Shown here one piece after another: positions 1 to 4,687 of a stretch of DNA of 6,788 nucleotides. Numbering within the stretch: the stretch's first letter is position 1; the number at the start of each line of letters is the position of its first letter. Position numbers and translations under genes: made by a program. The DNA is from Actinomycetes bacterium (GTDB lineage: Bacteria; Actinomycetota; Acidimicrobiia; Acidimicrobiales; Palsa-688). The stretch lies in NCBI GenBank assembly GCA_021808665.1, contig JAKBBA010000160.1:1-6788 (forward strand). The letters run 5' to 3'. Below the pieces are notes generated by a model. That model searched no databases and was not told where the DNA came from. It was given only the letters and a program-made list of their open reading frames with translations.

Positions 1-1
1 C

Positions 2-637
2 AGCGACTTCGGGCTGCACAAGACCCTCAACACCGCCAACTGGCGGGCGCTTCGCGCTGCCGGCGATGAGATCAACAGCCGGTTCCTGGCTGCTATCGGG
101 GAGGACCAGCCCGGTCTGCCCGACCAGGCCACCCTCGAAGCGGTCGTCGGGCCCAGCATCCACGAAGGCCAGCGCGCTCCCGGCCTGCGCTTCGGCGAAC
201 CCCGAACCATGGCGCTGCTGGCGTCGGTCGCCGGCTTCGCCCATGTCATCGGCGGCCTCACCAACAAAAGTCTACGAGCCCAGCTCGCCGTCTCCTACCA
301 GCCTAACTACAGCTCGGCACAAGCCAGCTACGACCTGCGCCGGCTGCGACTGAAAGGGTTCATCGAACGCATCGACGGCACCCACACCTACCGGGTCACC
401 CACCACGGTCTTCGTATCGCCACCTTCTTCACCCAGCTAGCCGCCCGTATCGTCGTGCCCACCCTCACCGACCTGGCCGACAGCAGCCTGCCACCAACAA
501 CCGGACCCCGACCGCTCACTCTCGCCTGGCGCAACTACGAGACGGAACTCCAAAACCTCCTAAGCGCCAACGAGTTCACCGACCACTCACGAAAACTTGC
601 CTCAAAAACTCAGAAACCAAGGCTCAAGGCGAGCTAG
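2..637 (+). CDS. Conserved actinobacterial hypothetical protein, 3' part (5' end outside window)
   Basis: The reading frame is open from the left edge, so the true start lies outside the window; 211 residues are visible. The frame begins SDFGLHKTLNTANWRALRAA and ends at TAG 635-637. Visible residues about 109-150 (DLRRLRLKGFIERI, then a short turn, then YRVTHHGLRIATFF) have the recognition-helix-plus-wing look of a winged helix. I recall this C-terminal signature from large uncharacterised actinobacterial proteins of several hundred residues, where a stretch like 'NWxALRAxGxxxN' precedes 'GLRFGxPRxMALL' and 'DLRRLRLKGxIxR...YRxTxxGxRxAxFFT'. Their function is unknown to me. An internal ATG at 209 also opens this frame, but the upstream 69 codons match the family, so it is not the start. 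The gene converges on the broken lipoprotein gene downstream. Being coding and in a conserved family is well supported; a DNA-binding role is only inferred. Confidence 0.8.
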   Translation, partial: SDFGLHKTLNTANWRALRAAGDEINSRFLAAIGEDQPGLPDQATLEAVVGPSIHEGQRAPGLRFGEPRTMALLASVAGFAHVIGGLTNKSLRAQLAVSYQPNYSSAQASYDLRRLRLKGFIERIDGTHTYRVTHHGLRIATFFTQLAARIVVPTLTDLADSSLPPTTGPRPLTLAWRNYETELQNLLSANEFTDHSRKLASKTQKPRLKAS

Positions 638-791
638 CGTCGACCCTGCAAGCCGGTTCGGCGAAAGCCACACCACAGCTGCCAGCCCTAAGCCTGGAAC
701 GACAAAGACTGCTGCCAGAACTAGTCCCCAGACGAACTTCCAACCGGAGGATCTCACCGGATTAGATGTCTCCGCAACGAGGACTGATGAC

Positions 792-1514
792 TCAAAGCGA
801 GCTCAGGAACTGCCCGTACTTCGTCTCGCACAACCCGCCGGCCTTCCTTTGAGCAGTCGACAGGTTCTTGAACCAGGCCCGTGTATCAAAGAACGAGTGG
901 ATCGTCGCGAAACTCGCCGTCGCGGATATCTGCACACCCGCCGCCCGCATGCACGACAGAAACGACGACCGCTGCGCGACCAGAGTGTTCCCCGACAGGT
1001 AGTTCTGCCTGTACCACGTTGCGGCTACTCCCACAGCATACTCCGAGTAGCTGTAACGAGACACCTCGTTGAAGTTCGTCGTCTGGGGAGGCAGCTGAGG
1101 GCCGTTGTAGCCGAACTGAACCGCATCCATTTACGGCATACCCTGCTCAGATATAAATGTGACAGTCGCCCCCGGCAATTTCTGCTTCACGCAGCTAGCG
1201 AAGGCGTGCAACACCTCCTGATACACAGCGTAGGTCATCGGGTGCGTCTCAAGCAGCTTCGCCTCGTACGGCGTCGTCATCACCGGGGGCGCCTTAAACG
1301 GCCCGCTCGCCAGCCTCAGATCGGCGATCTCGACCTGCGATACCGAAGTCGGATTGGGCAGCGGGCCACCGGCAGCCGGCTTGGACGGGCTGCAACCCGC
1401 AAGCAGCCCCGAACAAGCAACGCCTTCTACCACAATCCCGCTTAGTTTCCTCCGAACCAAACGACGATCGAGCATCCCAGCAGAGCGTATCGCGCCCCTC
1501 AGCGGCGCCGTCAT
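792..1514 (-). pseudogene. Actinobacterial lipoprotein gene split by an in-frame TAA
   Basis: The frame starts with a lipoprotein signal: n-region MLDRRLVRRK, a hydrophobic stretch, then the lipobox SGLLAGC (lipidated Cys at residue 41 from ATG 1514, or 28 from ATG 1475, which gives a more usual signal length). A TAA at 1133-1131 ends this part after EQGMP, and an ATG at 1130 follows with no gap and in the same frame, giving MDAVQFGYNGPQ onward to the stop at 792. The two parts read as one protein. The first has F-A-S-C-V, the second F-L-S-C-M-R-A-A-G-V, and DAVQFGYNG sits between them. This matches the layout of a common actinobacterial lipoprotein type with a 'C-M-x-x-K/A-G' motif, an 'RYGY'-like stretch and a later C-M-R motif. 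CAA to TAA is the simplest cause. The second half has no signal of its own. Two separate genes, the second read from a weak AGGG upstream of ATG 1130, is the less likely alternative. Function is unknown; the mature protein would sit on the outer face of the membrane. Confidence 0.65.
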
Positions 1515-1532
1515 CACCCTCGACAACGCGAC

Positions 1533-1723
1533 TCAGGAGACGTAGAAGGTCACGGCACCAGAAGCCCCACCGTAGTCGCCCCCTGAACCGGTGATGCCAT
1601 AGCTAAACGACGTCGAAGTCGTGTTACCGTCGAAGAACGCACGGAGTACGGCGGCAATAGGGTTCCTAATTGGTCGTGTTTCGCGTCTCGACACACATGG
1701 CCGTCGATAACTTGCAGCTTCAT
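1533..1723 (-). pseudogene. Frameshifted small gene; C-terminus resembles allene-oxide-cyclase/dirigent barrel proteins
   Basis: An ATG at 1723 sits behind a purine-rich AAGGAAAGGAAAGAGAA, a plausible ribosome site, and opens MKLQVIDGHVCRDA. That frame soon becomes arginine-rich and unconvincing (58 codons). A neighbouring frame over the same DNA reads RNPIAAVLRAFFDGNTTSTS, then SFSYGITGSGGDYGGASGAV and TFYVS, ending in TGA 1535-1533. The segment ITGSGGDYGGASGAVTF looks like the conserved 'AITGGTGxYxGAxGxVTF' turn of bacterial allene-oxide-cyclase-barrel/dirigent-like proteins. The likeliest account is a remnant of a secreted barrel protein with internal deletion and a frameshift between about 1660 and 1700. 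The stop lies 18 bases before ATG 1514 of the lipoprotein gene, so the two could once have formed one operon. Alternatives are a genuine small peptide gene read from 1723, or chance. Family assignment is from memory of the motif only. Confidence 0.35.
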
Positions 1724-1741
1724 TTCTCTTTCCTTTCCTTA

Positions 1742-2090
1742 AGTGATGGTAGGTACGAGGACTCGGCCAGACGCGCATCTGTCGAAACGCGGATATTTCG
1801 CGGATTCTTTGGTTGAGTGCCGGCAGTCGGCATCCTCGGATGGCGGCGTTGCACGGCGGCGTTGCACGACGGCGAGTTTCGTGTAAACAAGCGGCTGCCT
1901 TCGCTTACGCGGCCGCCGAGTATGCGCCTGGCCCGTCGGGTTACGCCGGCCTCGCTGTCGCAAGCGCTATCGCGGCACGGTGTAAGCGCTCCCTGGGTTC
2001 ACGTCGGACCGCTCGGCACGGCGATCGGGGGTGTCGTCGTCGTTGAAGCCGTCCGCCACCCCAGCGACGAGCCCGTCGTCGTAGTGTTAA
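1742..2090 (+). pseudogene. Broken copy of the histidine kinase membrane-sensor region
   Basis: This stretch aligns base by base with the 5' part of the intact kinase gene. Identical runs include 12 bases (1742-1753 with 4663-4674), 25 bases (1773-1797 with 4690-4714), 26 bases (1930-1955 with 5039-5064) and 22 bases (2045-2066 with 5153-5174). Relative to the intact gene, 201 bases (about 4745-4945) are absent between GTGCCGGCA and GTCGGCAT; this removes the first membrane segment and much of the second in frame. Homology then hops between frames. VGILGWRR is in one frame, AYAAAEYAPGPSGYAGLAVA in a second, and VGPLGTAIGGVVVVEAVRHP back in the first, so at least two frameshifts are present, along with a small duplication of GGCGTTGCAC near 1848-1866. 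The GTG start of the intact gene is ACG here (1771-1773). Homology fades near 2085. No HisKA_3 or ATPase part follows, so it cannot encode a working kinase. Confidence 0.85.
1773..1797 (+). repeat. 25-base block shared with the intact kinase 5' end (copy A)
   Basis: The block begins GCGCATCTGTCGAAACGCGG and is identical at 4690-4714. In each copy it lies close to the start of a divergent minus-strand gene (50 bases from ATG 1723, 69 bases from ATG 4621). In the intact copy it probably encodes the first kinase residues, but its complete identity in a pseudogene that has drifted elsewhere leaves room for an overlapping operator role. It contains the near-palindrome CGGATATTTCG. Confidence 0.6.
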
Positions 2091-2893
2091 CCTCCTGCTT
2101 CATGTGATTAATGCGGCCGGTCAGCCAGGGCTGGTGGACGCCGAGCGGTCTCCGTGCAGTAGCCCTTCAGAGGCGTGGTCGGGGAGGCGCCCGCGCCCTG
2201 CCGGCGCACCGTCAGCTGCCGCGTCCCCGAAAAGCAGTCACCGAGGGCGCTCTGGCACCGGCCGAGACGCTACGGAGCCCACCACCACGGCGAGAAGCAA
2301 GCCGGCCGGAACCCCCTTACACCGGAACGTGCGACTAACCAACTGCCGGTCGCTGCGCTCGCAGCTCTTCGTAGGAGGGCCCGTCAGCCAAGAGGGCACG
2401 CCAACAAGTCAAACGACCCCGGATGTCGTTACATACCTTGCGGCTAGTAAATGAGGCCGTGTCGTTGTGGGCGCCGAGCCAAAGCCAAGTAGAGCGTAGG
2501 GCGGTGGATACAGCGACACTCCAGTTCCGACCTGAAGAGTCCGTCTGCCAGGATGATTGCTGGTGGCAACCGCTTGTGAGAGAAGTCCGGCCGCGAACAC
2601 TCCGCAAGCGGGTCTTGATACCCCGACTCGTCCTCGTCTCCTTAGTTGGAAGACCAAATGTGCATGAAATATACAATCAGGAGTGCTATTGGGACGGGCT
2701 GAGCGGCCAATCGGTCCGGCGAGGCACCCATAACTCGCGGGCAGACCTGGGTCCTGCCACAACGCGGGGAGAGACGGAGGGCGGCCCTTCGTCGAGTCCC
2801 TGGAACCCCCCTTGCGTGACTTTCCGTTCCGTTGTTCCCGCTACCTCCGAGCCTCCGCCGGTGCCGGTCGATACCTCTTAGTGACTCAAAGTC
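2091..2893. other. About 800 bases with no convincing gene
   Basis: Several frames are open by chance in this GC-rich stretch, the longest being 2423-2881 on plus and 2335-2676 and 2409-2762 on minus. None has a good ribosome site, a recognisable motif, or plausible codon use. I looked here for the missing kinase catalytic motifs (E-L-H-D, the N-box, G-T-G-L) and for transposase or recombinase motifs and found none. Given the pseudogenes just to the left, decayed or inserted DNA is likely. The stretch 2755-2815, with a GGGGAGAGACGGAGGGCGGC element, looked faintly like structured-RNA DNA from a mobile intron, but no domain V or reverse transcriptase is visible, so I do not call it. Confidence 0.5.
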
Positions 2894-3703
2894 TCAGCCG
2901 TTCGGGGAAGACGTATCGTTCTTGCCCGTCTTTCCGGACGGGCGGATCTCCTTGAGGCGCCGCAACACATCAAGCACTTGGCCCATATGCCATCGCAAGA
3001 GAGCCCGTGCCTCCGCATCTCGCAGCGCGTGCGTGCGGACGTATCGCATGACAGCGTCATACTCCTCACCCGCTCGCTCTTCACCTAGCCTGAGACAGCT
3101 GCCGACTCCTTCCGCTATCGCCTCTTGGCGTGACCGGAAGGTGGCGCGGGCTTCCTCGGAGATCTCGATGAATTCGCCCCTGAGAGGACTAAGCGTGAGC
3201 GTGCCAGGCATGGTTCTGCCAGCCCGTTCCCGTGCTTGCCGCTGAACATCTAGGGCCGAGAGCCCCACTGATGTCAGCAGTGCGTTAACGACTTGACTGT
3301 CTTGCGCACATAATGCTACGAGAAGGTCCATAGGCGTAGCCAGGCGACCAGTCGCGGTAGCCCAATCCTTCGCCGTGTCGATGACCTGTTGCGCTGAGGA
3401 GTCTGCAACAACAATAACCGCCAACTCTGCGTCACTCGTGGTGGGACCGTCCGAAAGAAGGCGCGCTGTCAGGGCGGCCGTGCTCCCCGGCGCGGCAAGA
3501 AGCTCGGAGACGGGACCACGGGTCCGGCTAAGGGCCGTAAGAATCTCACCTGGACCGTATTGTTTCCGCTTCTCCCACGCGAGACGCTGCGCCAACGCGA
3601 GTGTATGTCGCGCGCGCCGGTCAAAGCCTGGGCCGAATGACGTCGGCCCAGGCAGTTGCCGCCTCCGTGACACACGAGATATCGTCGGGAACTTCACCTT
3701 CAC
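2894..3703 (-). CDS. Stand-alone Clp N-terminal-domain protein
   Basis: The 269-residue product carries the two-repeat Clp N fold (Clp_N, the substrate/adaptor-binding domain of ClpA/ClpC/ClpB). Repeat 1 is at residues about 27-72 (FDRRARHTLALAQRLAWEKR, then YGPGEILTAL and VSELLA). Repeat 2 is at about 103-157 (SAQQVIDTAKDWATATGRLA, then TPMDLLVALC and VVNALLTSVGL). There is no Walker A or B motif, hence no AAA+ module. The rest (about 180-252) is charged and probably helical, ending in a hydrophilic SGKTGKNDTSSPNG tail. No signal peptide is present, so it should be cytoplasmic. Stand-alone Clp_N proteins are frequent in Actinobacteria; their roles are mostly unproven, and an adaptor, regulator or sequestering protein for Clp machines is inference. 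The start is GTG 3703, which overlaps the stop of the upstream secreted-protein gene as GTGA, so translation is probably coupled. Downstream lies the gene-poor stretch. Confidence 0.85.
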   Translation of the reverse strand: MKVKFPTISRVSRRRQLPGPTSFGPGFDRRARHTLALAQRLAWEKRKQYGPGEILTALSRTRGPVSELLAAPGSTAALTARLLSDGPTTSDAELAVIVVADSSAQQVIDTAKDWATATGRLATPMDLLVALCAQDSQVVNALLTSVGLSALDVQRQARERAGRTMPGTLTLSPLRGEFIEISEEARATFRSRQEAIAEGVGSCLRLGEERAGEEYDAVMRYVRTHALRDAEARALLRWHMGQVLDVLRRLKEIRPSGKTGKNDTSSPNG

Positions 3704-4293
3704 GAGGGAGTACAGGAACCTCGGTAGATGATCTGGGCTGGTGATGTCACTATTCCCTCAATTCCCCCTTGAAATTGGTCACCGTTAATGTAGTAACCAG
3801 GGTAGTACCATATTTCTCCGTACTGGTTGCCATTAGAATATACTGGCATCGTTAGGGGTGTACTCGGTCCGTAGTTCGCTTGATCCCAGAATTGGCCGTT
3901 TAACCATTCGGCTATCCAGTCTCCATACGGTACGTTTGCCCCGTTTGCAGTATACACCTCGATATAGTTGAGGCAGACGCTATTGCCATTGACATACTGG
4001 CACACGTTGCCACCGCACTTCGTAGCAGAAAGCGGCACAACGTGACCATTAGAGTATTGTACGTATTTATCACCGTGTTGGAGCGGATATGCGCCCGGGT
4101 GAGAGAACACGATGGTGTTAGACGCGTTGGGTTGCGGTCCACCGGTGGTGGCTATTGCAAGAGGCACCGCATGGACAGTCACACTGGTTGGCGACGCGGA
4201 TGCGGGTGACGCCAGGAACAGCGTAGTGACTCCGAGCGTTCCCACCATCGCTACAACAGCTTGAAGGGCGGAACGGATAGATCGTCGTGACAT
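3700..4293 (-). CDS. Secreted protein of unknown function, four cysteines
   Basis: ATG 4293 is preceded by AAAAAGGAG with a seven-base spacer, an excellent ribosome site, and gives 197 residues. Residues 1-33 form a Sec signal peptide: MSRRSIRSALQ, a hydrophobic core (AVVAMVGTLGVTTLFLA), then ASA at 31-33 before SPTSV. The mature part (about 164 residues) is rich in Asn, Gly, Tyr and Trp, with no membrane segment or anchor, suggesting a beta-rich exported protein. It has four cysteines (93, 98, 107, 194), enough for two disulfides. Similar segments recur (YVQYSNGHVVPL at 77-88, CQYVNGNSVCL at 98-108, VYSNGNQYGE at 151-160), which may mark strand repeats. I do not recognise a family. Base composition is unlike its neighbours: two 60-base blocks counted by hand are about 40% and 50% GC, against 73% in one block of the kinase gene, suggesting transfer or special codon use. 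It overlaps the Clp_N gene by four bases and follows the Trp-rich micro-ORF and its leader. A longer in-frame reading from further upstream has no merit given this start. Confidence 0.85.
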   Translation of the reverse strand: MSRRSIRSALQAVVAMVGTLGVTTLFLASPASASPTSVTVHAVPLAIATTGGPQPNASNTIVFSHPGAYPLQHGDKYVQYSNGHVVPLSATKCGGNVCQYVNGNSVCLNYIEVYTANGANVPYGDWIAEWLNGQFWDQANYGPSTPLTMPVYSNGNQYGEIWYYPGYYINGDQFQGGIEGIVTSPAQIIYRGSCTPS

Positions 4294-4597
4294 TGTGAAT
4301 CTCCTTTTTGACGAGATGGAAGTGCTAGAGGCGGTTTCGCTGGTCAACGACGACTCGAAAACCACCCCGGGGATACTGGATTCTCTAGGTGCTGCCCGGA
4401 AGCAGAGGGCGACCGGGGGGGCAGGACAAACTCCCGCCGGGCGTTCTCGACGAGCAGCACGAGGACAGTGTGCCTTCTGGGATAGTTGCAGAAGCTGGCG
4501 GGTGCTGTAGAAGAGGCACCGATACCTTGCCCTTTGTTCTTCTGAGGCACGGAATGGAACTACACAGGCGTCTGGCATGATGAGAGTTGACTCCCGG
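4294..4597 (-). promoter_or_regulatory. Long 5' leader with competing inverted repeats
   Basis: About 300 bases separate the micro-ORF stop from the secreted-protein start, unusually long inside an operon. On the minus strand the leader carries CAGAAG (4544-4539), CTTCTG (4494-4489) and CAGAAG again (4479-4474). The middle element can pair with either neighbour, and the second pairing is a six-base stem with a nine-base loop. GTGCC at 4550-4546 can also pair with GGCAC just after the third element. A separate GGTGC/GCACC hairpin lies at 4501-4520. Mutually exclusive pairings behind a short leader ORF rich in one residue are the logic of translation-dependent attenuation. However, no clear terminator stem with a U-run was found, the stems are short, and GC-rich DNA forms such pairs by chance. 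A small unrecognised gene in this stretch is the alternative; the frames here are not persuasive. Confidence 0.3.
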
Positions 4598-4621
4598 TTA
4601 GCCCCACGGCCACCACCACAT
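4598..4621 (-). CDS. Seven-residue Trp-rich micro-ORF (MWWWPWG)
   Basis: The ORF reads ATG TGG TGG TGG CCG TGG GGC TAA: Met, three Trp, Pro, Trp, Gly. It sits behind AAAGGAGG with a seven-base spacer before ATG, the best ribosome site in the window, which argues that it is translated. It is the first ORF of the minus-strand transcript that goes on to the secreted protein and the Clp_N protein, and it is divergent from the histidine kinase. Four Trp codons in seven are very unlikely unless selected, although the run can also be seen as a (TGG)n simple repeat. Possible roles are a leader peptide whose translation senses charged tRNA-Trp or stalls the ribosome, or a minimal precursor or signal peptide (very short RiPP genes such as the biarylitide precursor pentapeptide exist in Actinobacteria). 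No modifying enzyme is visible here, and the downstream genes are not tryptophan genes. It has no signal peptide. Confidence 0.5.
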   Translation of the reverse strand: MWWWPWG

Positions 4622-4628
4622 GGTTGCT

Positions 4629-4636
4629 CCTCCTTT
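4629..4636 (-). promoter_or_regulatory. Strong Shine-Dalgarno of the micro-ORF
   Basis: The minus strand reads AAAGGAGG, seven bases before ATG 4621. No other in-frame or out-of-frame start fits it, so the micro-ORF is its evident target. It lies outside the kinase coding region, in the divergent gap. Confidence 0.6.
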
Positions 4637-4687
4637 CTCACGGGTGTTCGATGCTCACTTTTAGTGATGGTAGGAGGGCTTGGCCGG
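4637..4687. promoter_or_regulatory. Divergent control region between the micro-ORF operon and the kinase operon
   Basis: This gap must hold the 5' signals of both divergent transcripts, and their promoters may run into the kinase 5' end. It includes AGTGATGGTAGG (4663-4674), which is identical at 1742-1753 in the decayed unit, just outside the kinase reading frame. I could not place a convincing -35/-10 pair on either strand, and the distance from this motif to the 25-base block differs by four bases between the two copies. An operator for the adjacent response regulator is expected here by analogy with other divergent two-component loci; that is inference. Confidence 0.35.
4672..4678 (+). 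promoter_or_regulatory. Shine-Dalgarno that decides the kinase start
   Basis: AGGAGGG lies nine bases before GTG 4688, in frame with the kinase. The competing ATG at 4763 has only a weak GGTGAG twelve bases upstream. This favours the GTG start and adds 25 residues. Confidence 0.55.

Noticed and set aside
597..1445. Long plus-strand open frame across the lipoprotein gene
   Set aside because: The arginine-rich translation is typical of an antisense shadow in GC-rich DNA, while the opposite strand has a lipobox and family motifs.
2423..2881. 152-residue plus-strand open frame in the gene-poor stretch
   Set aside because: No good ribosome site, no motif, and erratic composition; it overlaps similar open frames on the other strand.
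2924..2943. Perfect seven-base hairpin GCCCGTC/GACGGGC as a terminator
   Set aside because: It lies inside the Clp_N coding region before the stop codon and has no T-run on either strand.
4598..4621. Micro-ORF as a classical trp operon leader
   Set aside because: No tryptophan biosynthesis or transport gene follows, and no terminator stem with a U-run was found; only the general leader idea is kept.
4577..4687. Longer kinase reading from ATG 4577
   Set aside because: The added residues are Pro/Arg-rich and run opposite the micro-ORF and through its ribosome site; AGGAGGG before GTG 4688 marks a better start.
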